Assembly (NCBI GenBank): GCA_964529715.1
Contig: CAZGXI010000024.1
Span: 22,499 to 86,498, forward strand
DNA length: 64,000 nucleotides
Reading direction: 5' to 3'
Source: CAZGXI01 sp964529715
GTDB lineage: Bacteria; Chloroflexota; Anaerolineae; Aggregatilineales; Ch27
A program made the position numbers and the translations under genes. How positions within the stretch are numbered: position 1 is the stretch's first letter; every line of letters begins with the position of its first letter. Under the pieces are notes generated by a model that was not told the origin of the DNA, ran no database searches, and saw only the letters and a program-made list of their open reading frames with translations. Below are positions 8,128-16,681 of this stretch, piece after piece.

Positions 8128-8892
8128 ATGTCTGAATTCCTGTATGGCCGCTGGCCGGTGTTGGAGGCGCTCCGCGCCGCCCGCCGCCCGCTGGAACAAC
8201 TGCTGCTGGCCGATTCTGTTGAGGAACGCGAGATCGTCACCGAGATCACCACCGCCGCCGAGACGCGCGGCGTGGCGGTCCGGCGTGTGCCGCGCCGCGT
8301 GCTGGATGACCTTGCCAAAGACGCCAACCATCAGGGCGTAGTGCTGCGCACCGGGGCGTATCCTTATGCAGATATGCAGGATTTATTTCGCATCTCGGTG
8401 GAGCGGCAGGAGAAGAACTTCTACCTGGTGCTGGACCTGCTGCAAGACCCGCAGAACGTGGGCAGCCTGCTGCGTGTGGCCGACGCGGTGGGCGTGCACG
8501 GGATCATTTTGCAGGAACGGCGTGGCGTCGGCGTGACCCCGGCGGTGGTAGCGGCTTCCTCCGGCGCGGTGGAGCATCTGCGCGTGGCCCAGGTGAACAA
8601 CCTGGTGAACGCGCTCAAGGAACTGAAGAGTAACGACGTGTGGATCGTTGGCCTGGACTTGGGGCCGAACATCCTGCCCATCGACCGGACGGACCTCAAC
8701 ATCAACCTGGCGCTGGTGCTGGGCAGCGAGGGCGAAGGGCTGCGCCGCCTGGTGCGCGATACCTGTGATATGTTGGTGACGCTGCCCATGCGCGGCAAGG
8801 TCGGCAGCCTGAATGTCGCCACAACGGGCGCAGTGGCGCTCTACCGGGCGTGGCAGGCGCGCGGCTGGCAGGGCTGGGCCTACGCGGGATAG
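8128..8892 (+). CDS. rlmB: RlmB-like 23S rRNA 2'-O-ribose methyltransferase (SpoU family)
   Basis: 254 residues. The N-terminal substrate-binding domain starts with FLYGRWPVLEAL, typical of RlmB/TrmH-type enzymes. The SPOUT knot domain carries motif 1 (LQDPQNVGSLLRVADAVG, with Asn and Arg of the active site), motif 2 (LVLGSEGEGL) and motif 3 (LPMRGKVGSLNVATTGAVAL). Family members use S-adenosylmethionine to methylate the 2'-OH of a guanosine in 23S rRNA (G2251 in E. coli). The exact target cannot be read from sequence, so a TrmH-like role is the alternative. Confidence 0.9.
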   Translation: MSEFLYGRWPVLEALRAARRPLEQLLLADSVEEREIVTEITTAAETRGVAVRRVPRRVLDDLAKDANHQGVVLRTGAYPYADMQDLFRISVERQEKNFYLVLDLLQDPQNVGSLLRVADAVGVHGIILQERRGVGVTPAVVAASSGAVEHLRVAQVNNLVNALKELKSNDVWIVGLDLGPNILPIDRTDLNINLALVLGSEGEGLRRLVRDTCDMLVTLPMRGKVGSLNVATTGAVALYRAWQARGWQGWAYAG

Positions 8893-8910
8893 CGGTATGT
8901 TCAGCCTGCG

Positions 8911-10101
8911 CTAACCGGTGTTTTGGGCGTGGGATTCCGTTTGCTCCTGTTCTGACTCAACCGGCGTCTCATGGCTCGTCGGCCTGATGAGCGGATCGAA
9001 ATCGAACCCTTTTCCGTAAGTGCTGACCATTTGCGCCAGGGCGTTCTCGGTGGCTTCCTGGCCTTGCAGCACAGACAGACGCCACAGCTCGCGCTCTTCG
9101 TTAAAAATCTCCTCGATCTGGCCGACAAAGCGCAGGATTTCTTCTTTCTGGGCTTCGGTCAGCGTTGCCGGATCAAGCTGCACCGGGCCGATTTCTGCCT
9201 GGAAGCTCCCCAGGGCATCTTCCAGCCGGATAATGGTGCGCATAAAGATGTTGTAGCCGGTCTCATATTGCATCAGGCCCAGCCACGCCACCAGCGCCGT
9301 GACCGAGGCCACTGTGACGGCCACGAATTCGCCCAGGCCGGCGGCGGCCAGGAAGGCTCCCGCCCCGCCCACGATCAGGATGGCCGCCCGGTAGCGGCGC
9401 GTCTGACGGTAATCTCTCGTCACGCGCCGGCGATACCAGTCGGTTTGCGGCTCCAGACGCCAATGAATGTAATTCTCGATGGACATCGGCGTGTAGCCGT
9501 CATCCTCCTGAGGACGGTCTAGCCAGCCCGGTTTCACGCGCCCCTGCGCGTCTTTGAAAAATTCAGTGGTCAGCATGGGGGTCATGACGCCCATACTTTC
9601 CAGGCGGTCGCTTGTCTGGTGTACCAGATTGACAAACCCTTTGAGGTCGGTTTGAGTGAGGGGCGCCAGGTAGGCGCGCACACGCAAGGTATAGATGCCG
9701 CGTCGAATCGTCTCCGCTGCCACGCGAAAGCCCACCCAGGCAACCCCAGACTCGAACCGCGAGGCGAAGGCCAGCAGCCCGGCACTGATCAGCGGCAGGA
9801 CGACCAGGATCAGGTTGAAGAGCGGTTTCAGGTCCCCGGCGAAGGTGCTTAGCACGGCCAGCAGCGTGGTCAGCCAACTGATGACGATGATCAGCCTGCG
9901 GATGCGGCAGTAACGCTGCTTGAGCAGCTTAGATTGCTCGTCATAGCTGTTGAAGCGCCGCCAGGCATAGGTAACGACATGCGTGATCATCTCCGGTGTG
10001 GCGACCTGTGTGTCGGGAGACGAGGCAGGGCCGCTCACGGCAGCCGCTTCGGTCGTCTGGGGCGTGGCGTTCTGAGGGCGTTCGCTTTCCTGTTCGGACA
10101 T
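8911..10101 (-). CDS. SLATT/DUF4231-like membrane protein
   Basis: 396 residues with hydrophilic ends and two membrane modules. The first (residues about 60-112) has a basic segment followed by two helices. The second (about 225-300) begins YRRRVTRDYRQTRRYR, followed by two helices and the motif MQYETGYNIF, then a long acidic helix. This layout, with basic residues, two transmembrane helices and a long C-terminal coiled helix, matches the SLATT/DUF4231 group. That group is predicted to form membrane pores in nucleotide-dependent anti-phage systems. Here there is no cyclase, SLOG or TIR gene beside it, so a defence role is only inference. The gene is convergent with rlmB; the next upstream gene is a lipoprotein. 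Confidence 0.65.
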   Translation of the reverse strand: MSEQESERPQNATPQTTEAAAVSGPASSPDTQVATPEMITHVVTYAWRRFNSYDEQSKLLKQRYCRIRRLIIVISWLTTLLAVLSTFAGDLKPLFNLILVVLPLISAGLLAFASRFESGVAWVGFRVAAETIRRGIYTLRVRAYLAPLTQTDLKGFVNLVHQTSDRLESMGVMTPMLTTEFFKDAQGRVKPGWLDRPQEDDGYTPMSIENYIHWRLEPQTDWYRRRVTRDYRQTRRYRAAILIVGGAGAFLAAAGLGEFVAVTVASVTALVAWLGLMQYETGYNIFMRTIIRLEDALGSFQAEIGPVQLDPATLTEAQKEEILRFVGQIEEIFNEERELWRLSVLQGQEATENALAQMVSTYGKGFDFDPLIRPTSHETPVESEQEQTESHAQNTG

Positions 10102-10124
10102 GGACTGCTCTCCTGCTGAAAAGG

Positions 10125-11054
10125 CTATGGCGCTGCCGGGGTTGCCGTCGCAATGCGGCAGATTTCGGCGGGTTCGGTGCAGGGCGGCATTATGGGGTAT
10201 GATTCAATAAATATATTTGTAATCCCCTCTTCATCTAAGATACTGGCGAATGCGACCTCGGAATTGTTGTTCCGGGACACTGCGAAGGCTATTCCGCTTG
10301 TTGGATAGGCCAGGGTAATGCTTCCAGCATCGGCAATGCGTGTTGGTGCTCCATACAGGCTCAGAATTGTCTCAGTGGGAGAATCTTGGAGTGGGATAAC
10401 AATCTGATCTACCATGCCGTCGCCGACCCCGATTCCCACATCGTAATCATTCCTGATAAAAGGGGGGACGTCGTTCAATCTAAAACTGTAAACACTGGCG
10501 TGGCCCGATAGTCCGATTGGACTGATCTGGTAGGTGATATTCAATTCGTCAAGAATGATTTCAAGTTCTGCCTGCGTCGTCACGCCTGGCTCGATGCCCA
10601 TAAAGCATGCCTGCTGACAGCCTTCATCGCTGAGTACGTCGCGCAGGGTGACAGATTCGCTGCTGGTCGGGGTTGCCGTCGGCAGTGCGGGAGTCGGCTG
10701 CACCGACAGCGTGGCGCAGATGGCTGCCGCTTCCCCGGCGCAGTTCTGGTTGATCGCATCGATGGCGGCCATGAATTCCTCCACCGATCCCGCATATAGC
10801 ACGGCTCCGCCCGGTATAACGGGCGTGATCTGCGCGGCAAGGGCCTGCTGCGCCGCCAGCGCGGGGACGAGAGTCGGAGTCCCCGGCCCAGGCGAAGGCG
10901 TGACTGTTGGCGTCAGTGTGGGAGGGCGGGGCGTGTCAGTTGGAGGGCCGGGTGTCGGAGTCGGGGGCGACGGGGGAACGGCGCAAGCTGCCAGGATCAG
11001 GACCAGGATCGGCAAGACCCGTGTCGCCCGCCGAAAATTCGCACACTTGGTCAT
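10125..11054 (-). CDS. Lipoprotein of unknown function
   Basis: 309 residues. Residues 1-24 form a signal peptide ending in a lipobox (LAAC), followed by a Pro/Thr linker (PTPTPGPPTDTP...), a design common in Chloroflexota surface lipoproteins. The mature domain contains conserved-looking Cys pairs (NQNCAGEAAAIC; EGCQQACFMGI; PPCTEPAEIC) and the phrase GIEPGVTTQAELEIIL, which resembles small outer-surface domains that compare two states. I do not recognise a family. The part encoded by about 10190-10570 is clearly poorer in G+C than the linker region. The start codon lies 23 bases upstream of a repeat (11074-11189). Confidence 0.75.
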   Translation of the reverse strand: MTKCANFRRATRVLPILVLILAACAVPPSPPTPTPGPPTDTPRPPTLTPTVTPSPGPGTPTLVPALAAQQALAAQITPVIPGGAVLYAGSVEEFMAAIDAINQNCAGEAAAICATLSVQPTPALPTATPTSSESVTLRDVLSDEGCQQACFMGIEPGVTTQAELEIILDELNITYQISPIGLSGHASVYSFRLNDVPPFIRNDYDVGIGVGDGMVDQIVIPLQDSPTETILSLYGAPTRIADAGSITLAYPTSGIAFAVSRNNNSEVAFASILDEEGITNIFIESYPIMPPCTEPAEICRIATATPAAP

Positions 11055-11073
11055 GGTTTTCTCCTGAGATGAT

Positions 11074-11189
11074 CAGCCCTCACCCCAGCCCTCTCTTTCC
11101 GGCAACGACACCGGGACCGGCCCTCAGGTGAGGGGCTAGGAACACGTTGATTTCCCTCTCCATGAGGGCGAGGCGGTAGGAGGTGAGGG
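11074..11189. repeat. CAGCCCTCACCCC-type inverted repeat
   Basis: CAGCCCTCACCCC on one side and GGTGAGGGTCATT on the other, with TGAGGG/CCCTC modules between. The interior of the element at 15905-16065 has the same modules. It begins at the stop codon of the response regulator gene (TGACCCTCACC on the minus strand). Confidence 0.5.
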
Positions 11190-11873
11190 TCATTCCTCCC
11201 GCAGCACGTAGCCCACACCGCGCACGGTGTGGATCAGGCGCGATTCGCCCTCGGACTCGGTTTTTTGGCGCAGGTAGCGCACGTACACCTCGATGATGTT
11301 GCTCTCGCCGCCGAAATCGTACTTCCACACCCGGTCGAAGATCACGTCGCGGGTGAGCACCTGGCGCGGGTGACGCATGAAGAGTTCCAGTAGTTCATAT
11401 TCTTTGGCCGTCAGGTCGATCACGCGGTCGCCGCGCATGGCGCGGCGTGTGCCGGTGTCGAGCGTCAGGTCGGCGAAGTGCAGCACTTCGGGGGTGGTGG
11501 TGGGGCGCGCGCGACGGAACAGGGCGCGGATGCGCGCTAGCAGTTCGACGAAATCGAAGGGCTTCACCAGGTAATCGTCTGCCCCGGCGTCCAGCCCTTC
11601 CACGCGGTCATTGACCGCATCCCTAGCCGTCAGCATCAGGATCGGCAGGTCGGCGCTGGCGGCGCGCAGGCGACGGCAGACTTCCAGCCCGTCCAGGCCG
11701 GGCAGCATCAGGTCGAGGATCACCAGGTCAGGCGGATTGTCGCGGGCGCGTTCCAACGCCGCCGGACCGTCCATGGCTACATCCACCTTGTAGCCCTCGT
11801 AGATCAGGCCGCGTCGCAGCGTTTGCACGATCTTTTCTTCGTCTTCGACGACTAGAATACGTTCTCCGCTCAT
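11190..11873 (-). CDS. OmpR/PhoB-type response regulator, no adjacent kinase
   Basis: 227 residues from MSGERILVVEDEE. The receiver domain has the acidic pair E10/D11, phospho-acceptor D54 (LVILDLMLP), and the conserved Lys in YLVKPF. The C-terminal winged helix (about 130-227) has the usual DLTAKEYELLELF and HTVRGVGYVL motifs. The frame is open further upstream, but that segment has no family similarity. It acts in the cytoplasm as a phosphorylation-controlled DNA-binding protein. Neither neighbour is a histidine kinase, so its partner is elsewhere. The beta-propeller gene lies 94 bases upstream on the same strand. Confidence 0.92.
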   Translation of the reverse strand: MSGERILVVEDEEKIVQTLRRGLIYEGYKVDVAMDGPAALERARDNPPDLVILDLMLPGLDGLEVCRRLRAASADLPILMLTARDAVNDRVEGLDAGADDYLVKPFDFVELLARIRALFRRARPTTTPEVLHFADLTLDTGTRRAMRGDRVIDLTAKEYELLELFMRHPRQVLTRDVIFDRVWKYDFGGESNIIEVYVRYLRQKTESEGESRLIHTVRGVGYVLREE

Positions 11874-11967
11874 CGCTTGCGCTCCCCTAGACCATTGCCG
11901 CCAAGTGCGCCAGGACAGCCCCGGTGAAGGGGGAATCTTTGCGCTCTTTGCGGTTCCAATTGATTGT

Positions 11968-13962
11968 TTATGATCGTACACCCCACTGCAAGCCCCACAC
12001 CTCGCCCGGAGTCTGCACAGCGAACTGCTCGCCCGTTTCTAGGCGGATGATCGCCAGCCGCCCCATTGCGCCGTAGTCGCCATAATGCATCTGGCGCAGC
12101 CCCGCCGCGAACGTTCCCTCCGGTGATAGCACGGGCGACTCGATCAGGCCGCCCTGGCCGTGTGGGATGGCGAGCGCCTCTGGCAGGATGGGCACCAGGA
12201 ACGGTTGCGCGCCGCCCGGCCCCATCGCCCCGCCGCTGGCGTCGCGCAGGATCATGGCGACTTCGTTTGCCAGTGGGACGGCGTCGAGCACGCTCCAGGC
12301 GTCGTTGAGGATGGTCGTCAGGCTCAGGTCTGCCGGGTTGACCAGGTACAGCCCTGGCGTCACGTAGCCGCCGCCGCTGGCCCAGGTCAGAATCTGACCG
12401 TTGGGCAGCCATGCCCCATCCATCGACCCGATAGGTAGTTCCACCGCTGGGCCACCCGTGATCGGCAGGATCGCCAGCCCGGCGCCTTCGTAATAGCCGA
12501 CCATGACCAGCAGCAGCGCGCCGTCAGGACTCCACTGCGGGACGCCGTAGACGCGCACCTGGTCTGGCGGCGTGTTCTCGTCGAGCGAGTCGGTGAGCAG
12601 TTCGGTGCGCGGTCCGCCCATGCTCGGCACAATCCAGATGCCATCGCGCACGAAAGCGATCAACCGTCCATCGGGACTCCAGGCGGGTTGCGCCCCTGCG
12701 CCGGGCCGTTCGGCCACCGGCGAAAGTTCGCGCTGGTTAGAGCCGTCCAGGTTGGCGGCGACCAACCGTCTTCCGGTCGTGTAGGCGATTTGCGTGTGAT
12801 CTGGCGAAAGGCCGAAGTCGATCACGCCGTCCGCCGCTGCTGTGACCTGCATCGCCGGGCTGCCGTCGGCAGGCAGCCGCCAGACCTGGGTCACGCCTGC
12901 CGCGTCGTTCGCCAGAAAATACAGGTCGGTCGGCAGGGTTACACCGACGACTTCCGACGGGGGCAGCGGCCCCCAGGCATAAGCCTTGACACCGACCATC
13001 AGTTCGCGGCGGGCGTCAGTGCGCGGCTCGATCAGCGTTAGCGCGCCGTCCAACGTCGCCAGCAGCGCCGCGCCGTCTGGCAGCCAGCGCATGGCCGCCG
13101 TGATCTCGGTTGCCGCCGGGATTTCCTGGTAGTCGCCCCCTTGCAGGCTGACCGTCCCGAAGCGGCGCGCCGCGAATGTCTGTCCGCTGGAATCGTGCAC
13201 CCGGAAGATCAGGCGCCCGCCGGACAGCAGGGTCGGTTGGCTGACCAGCACTTCGGCTCCCAGCAAGACCTGTTGGCTGCCGTCCACCAGGCTGAGCGCG
13301 ATCAGGCCGCCTGCCGGAGGGGCCAGCGCCAGCACGCCTTCCCGCACCCAGGCCAGCCCTGCCGATGCCGGCACGCGCCCGGCTTCGACCACGCCGTCGC
13401 CCTGGCGACGATAGATCAACCAGGTGTCATTCTCTGCCTCGGCGGCCAGGTAGCTTCCGCCCGGCGACCACGCCAGATTGAGGAACGGCCCCCCGGCCAT
13501 GTCCACGAACAGTGGCGCGCCGAATTCGCCCAGGCCGGCCAGGTAGAAGCGTACACCGGTCGCGGTGGTGTAGGCGATGGCTGCTGCGTCTGGCGACCAG
13601 GCCAGCGTTTGGCCGCGCCCGGTGATGGGCGGTTGGCCCGCCGTCTCGAATTCCATCAGTTGACCGCTCAGGCCGTCCACCGAAACGACCGCCAAAAAGA
13701 CCCCGGCGGGCGTTTCCGGCGCGCTGCGGTAGGCGATCCACTGGCCATCTGGCGCGATGCCGAAATCGATCACCTGCTGGTCCGGCGGTGTGACTGTCGC
13801 TGCGAAGCCGCCACTGGCCGCGATGCGCAACACCTGGCCCTGCTCGTTAAGCACGAACAGGTCGGCTGGCAGCGTCGTCTGGCTCTGTGCTGCTGCCGGG
13901 GACGGGCACAGTCCGAGGGCGAGCAAAATAACAATTCCAAACCGATAAAGCGCACGAGCCAT
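11968..13962 (-). CDS. Secreted TolB/PD40-type beta-propeller protein
   Basis: 664 residues. A signal peptide (LLALGLCPSPAAAQ) is followed by many repeats of the form W-S-P-D/G-G-x-x-(I/L)-A-(Y/F) (LAWSPDAAAIAYTT, PAWSPDGRLIAFVRDG, PQWSPDGALLLVMV), each a propeller blade. The blades fall into two groups, each opening with DLFVLNEQGQVLRI or DLYFLANDAAGVTQVWRL, which suggests two propellers joined near residue 340. It is probably extracellular and binds a ligand or protein partner. No enzyme motif is visible. It lies just upstream of the response regulator and may be in the same transcript. Confidence 0.85.
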   Translation of the reverse strand: MARALYRFGIVILLALGLCPSPAAAQSQTTLPADLFVLNEQGQVLRIAASGGFAATVTPPDQQVIDFGIAPDGQWIAYRSAPETPAGVFLAVVSVDGLSGQLMEFETAGQPPITGRGQTLAWSPDAAAIAYTTATGVRFYLAGLGEFGAPLFVDMAGGPFLNLAWSPGGSYLAAEAENDTWLIYRRQGDGVVEAGRVPASAGLAWVREGVLALAPPAGGLIALSLVDGSQQVLLGAEVLVSQPTLLSGGRLIFRVHDSSGQTFAARRFGTVSLQGGDYQEIPAATEITAAMRWLPDGAALLATLDGALTLIEPRTDARRELMVGVKAYAWGPLPPSEVVGVTLPTDLYFLANDAAGVTQVWRLPADGSPAMQVTAAADGVIDFGLSPDHTQIAYTTGRRLVAANLDGSNQRELSPVAERPGAGAQPAWSPDGRLIAFVRDGIWIVPSMGGPRTELLTDSLDENTPPDQVRVYGVPQWSPDGALLLVMVGYYEGAGLAILPITGGPAVELPIGSMDGAWLPNGQILTWASGGGYVTPGLYLVNPADLSLTTILNDAWSVLDAVPLANEVAMILRDASGGAMGPGGAQPFLVPILPEALAIPHGQGGLIESPVLSPEGTFAAGLRQMHYGDYGAMGRLAIIRLETGEQFAVQTPGEVWGLQWGVRS

Positions 13963-14165
13963 CGCTAAACACTCTCTTTTTCATCGGCGATCTTCAACCG
14001 GATTTCAGTATAGCGCAACCGTTGACTCGCAGGAAATCCGTCGCCGCAGGCAGACCGCCGATTTTCAATGAGGGGAAAAGTGATCTATGATAGACAGGAA
14101 AGGAAGAGCCTAACGGTTTGTTCCCGTTCTTGAGCAGTGGCCCATCGTACACAGGAGGAATCCCC

Positions 14166-15905
14166 ATGCGATTTCAGAATCGGGCGATCCCGCTGGTTGT
14201 GCTGGTTCTGGCGTTGGTCGTGTCGATCCCCTTTACGGCGGCGCAGGTCAGCGGCGTGAGCGTGGATGGCGCACGCGCGTTGTTCGTCTTCAGCCAGACC
14301 AGCGGCCTGGCCTACACACAGGCGACGGGCACGCCCGTCGTGGTTAACATCAGTGGCGAAGACGCCGCCTTTGCCGCGCTGTGCGCTGACACGCTGGATG
14401 TGGTCGATGCCGCGCGCCCGATCTCTGATGAGGAGATCGCTGCCTGTGCAGCCAATAGCGTCGGTTGGGTAGAGTTGCTGGTCGGCTGGGACGGCGTGGC
14501 GGTCTTTGCCAACGATCCGGCCACCACCTGCCTGACCACCGATGCCCTTGCGGAAACCTTCGGCGCGGAAAATGCTGTGACGTTTGGTCGGGGGCGCGAG
14601 TATCGGGACTTCTTCGCTGGTGTGCTGGGTCTGGATGCGCTGGGCGCGCACTTTACGGCGGCAGACGACGACGCGGGCGTATTTGCTGCCTTCCAACCGA
14701 TCAGCGCGAACGCGCTGGCCTTTACCAGCCTGGCCGGGGCGCTGACTTCTAACCTGACGCCCATCGCCATCGACGGCGGCGACGGCTGTGTGGCTCCGTC
14801 GCGGGAGACGGTCGAAAACGGCACGTATCCGCTGGGCCGCCCCCTATACCTGTACGTCAACGTGGGCAGTGGCGAGCGGCCTGAAGTGGCGGGCTTTGTG
14901 GATTTCGTCTTGTCGGCAGACAATATCGCCCGTCTGCCGTCATTGGGGTTGCTCCCTGCGCAGGAAGCCAGCTATGCCCTGAACGTGTATAACTGGTCGC
15001 AGCGCGCCACCGGGCGGACCTTCAGTTCCCCACCGGTGGAACTGGCCGAGATCAGTGGCGCGGACCTGGTGCTCTACGACGGCGTGACCGAAGTAGGGAC
15101 GCTGGTCACGGCGCTGGGCGGCGAGATCACGGCGGACCACCCAGACGTGCAGTTCCAGGTGGCAACCAACGACTCCGACCGGGCTTTTGAGCGGTTGTGT
15201 AACGGCGAGGTCGATTTGGTCGGCGCGCGGCGCCCCATCGTCAATGCGGAGATCGGGGCCTGCGAGCGCAATGGTGTGGATTTCGTGGAATTGCTGATCG
15301 GGACGAACGCGCTGGTGTTCGTGACCAATCGGGCCAACGACTACGCCACCTGCCTGAATGTGCCGCAGATCAACCAGATTTTCGGCGCGGAGAGCGCCGG
15401 GGTTGTCACGCGCTGGGAGCGGCTCCAGGATGGCTTCCCGCCGTATGACCTGGTGATTGCCGCTGCTTTCCCGCCTGCTGGCGCGATGTACGCTGACATG
15501 TTTACGGCGGTGCGCGGCGATGTGGCCGTCGGGGATGTCGGCAATGTGGTGGCCGGGAACGAGGCAGCCATCGGCTTTATGACCTATGGCGACTTCCTGG
15601 CGTACAACGCTCAGCACAGCGGCGCGCTGAACGCCGTGGCCGTCAATGTGGGGGCTGGCTGCGTTCAGCCGACCGAAGCCAACATCCAGAGTGGCGCGTA
15701 TCCGTTTGCCCAGCCGCTCTATCTCTACCTCAACGCCGAGAGCGCGGCGCGTCCGACAGTGCAGGTGTTAGGCGCAGCATTGCTGGGCGAGGCCGGGCTG
15801 GAGGCGCTCAACGGCGCGGGCCTGCTCCCGACGACCGAGGTCAATTACACTCTGGATAGGGATGTGCTGCAAACCCGCACGACGGGCCGCTTCTTCAGCC
15901 GCTAG
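14166..15905 (+). CDS. Tandem PstS-like substrate-binding protein
   Basis: 579 residues starting at MRFQNRAIP, 5 bases after a strong AGGAGG site. A signal peptide ends near AAQVSG. Two copies of a phosphate-binding-protein-like fold follow (about 30-280 and 300-575). They share VDVVDAARPIxxxEIxAC-like segments, WVELLVGWDGVAVFANDPA / FVELLIGTNALVFVTNRAN, and a closing GxYPxxxPLYLYxN. PstS-type proteins hold phosphate or other oxyanions outside the cell. No permease or ATPase is next to it, so it may sense or scavenge rather than feed an importer. The stop codon TAG touches a TA-flanked repeat element. Confidence 0.85.
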   Translation: MRFQNRAIPLVVLVLALVVSIPFTAAQVSGVSVDGARALFVFSQTSGLAYTQATGTPVVVNISGEDAAFAALCADTLDVVDAARPISDEEIAACAANSVGWVELLVGWDGVAVFANDPATTCLTTDALAETFGAENAVTFGRGREYRDFFAGVLGLDALGAHFTAADDDAGVFAAFQPISANALAFTSLAGALTSNLTPIAIDGGDGCVAPSRETVENGTYPLGRPLYLYVNVGSGERPEVAGFVDFVLSADNIARLPSLGLLPAQEASYALNVYNWSQRATGRTFSSPPVELAEISGADLVLYDGVTEVGTLVTALGGEITADHPDVQFQVATNDSDRAFERLCNGEVDLVGARRPIVNAEIGACERNGVDFVELLIGTNALVFVTNRANDYATCLNVPQINQIFGAESAGVVTRWERLQDGFPPYDLVIAAAFPPAGAMYADMFTAVRGDVAVGDVGNVVAGNEAAIGFMTYGDFLAYNAQHSGALNAVAVNVGAGCVQPTEANIQSGAYPFAQPLYLYLNAESAARPTVQVLGAALLGEAGLEALNGAGLLPTTEVNYTLDRDVLQTRTTGRFFSR

Positions 15906-16065
15906 AGCGTGTTATGAACTTTGTGTGGCTGTTCAGCTTCAGCCCTCGCTCCCCAACCCCCTCTCCCTTATGGAGAGGGGAAGTGAATCGGGCCGCTTCT
16001 CCTCACCCTGAGGGAGAGGGGGCAGGGGTGAGGGCCATTTGCCTGCGAAAGTACATCACACGCTC
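15905..16065. repeat. TA-flanked MITE-like element, copy E
   Basis: The left end GAGCGTGTTATGAACTTT (15905) and the complement of the right end GAGCGTGTGATGTACTTT (16065) form 18-base inverted repeats with two mismatches. The dinucleotide TA flanks both ends (15903-15904 and 16066-16067), as after insertion with a TA duplication. The interior carries CCCTCTCCC/GGGAGAGGG palindromes. No coding capacity. The inserted end overlaps the TAG stop of the PstS-like gene. Confidence 0.75.
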
Positions 16066-16103
16066 TAGACATCCGGCTGTTCCCGATCAAGACAGGCAAA
16101 CGC

Positions 16104-16127
16104 AGGGGCGTTCGGTCGAACGCCCCT
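16104..16127. repeat. Palindrome AGGGGCGTTC/GAACGCCCCT
   Basis: Perfect 10-base stem with a 4-base loop, upstream of the phosphatase gene. The same core recurs at 17703-17728. Confidence 0.65.
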
Positions 16128-16154
16128 CTATGTCTGGGTTGGAAAGGCAGGACT

Positions 16155-16676
16155 ATGCACGGTTTACCCGATATTGCGCATATCGTGGACGGCGTGTACA
16201 TCGGTGGGGCGCAGGCGGCCTACCATACCCCCGAACTGCGCCAGGCAGGGATCACCTACGTGCTGAAACTGTACTTCTTCGAGCCGAATTGGCCGGTGGA
16301 TTTCGTCGTCTGCAACAACCCGCTCAATGACGGCGAATTCGTGCCGCGCCAGCAAATGATGCGCGGCGTGACCTTCATCCGCGAGGCGCAGGCGGCAGAT
16401 CGGCAGGTGTTGGTGGTTTGTGGGGCAGGCGTCAGCCGGTCGTCCACGTTCGTGCTGGCTTATCTGCTAGAATGTGGGTATGACCTGCGCGACGCCTGGC
16501 GGTTGCTGCGTGCCCGTCACCCCGAAGCCTGTCCGGCGCAGCAAATGTGGGCGTCGCTGCTAGCGCATTATGAGCTGCCCTATTCGATGAACGATGTGGT
16601 GAGCTGGTGGTTTGAGGAGGGTGTCCCAGGCCGGGGAGAAAGAAATGCCTCCGCGCGGGCTGGATCGGGCAGTTAG
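16155..16676 (+). CDS. Dual-specificity protein phosphatase
   Basis: 173 residues. The catalytic loop is VVCGAGVSRSS, with the nucleophile C89 and R95 giving the CX5R signature. The residue before Cys is Val rather than the usual His. An N-terminal segment (IVDGVYIGGAQAA) matches the opening strand of the DSPc fold, and Asp59 in NPLND is a candidate general acid. It probably removes phosphate from Ser/Thr/Tyr residues of proteins in the cytoplasm. The last 20 residues are low-complexity. The next gene (double Nudix) starts 5 bases after the stop, so the two are likely co-transcribed. Confidence 0.85.
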   Translation: MHGLPDIAHIVDGVYIGGAQAAYHTPELRQAGITYVLKLYFFEPNWPVDFVVCNNPLNDGEFVPRQQMMRGVTFIREAQAADRQVLVVCGAGVSRSSTFVLAYLLECGYDLRDAWRLLRARHPEACPAQQMWASLLAHYELPYSMNDVVSWWFEEGVPGRGERNASARAGSGS

Positions 16677-16681
16677 GTGCT

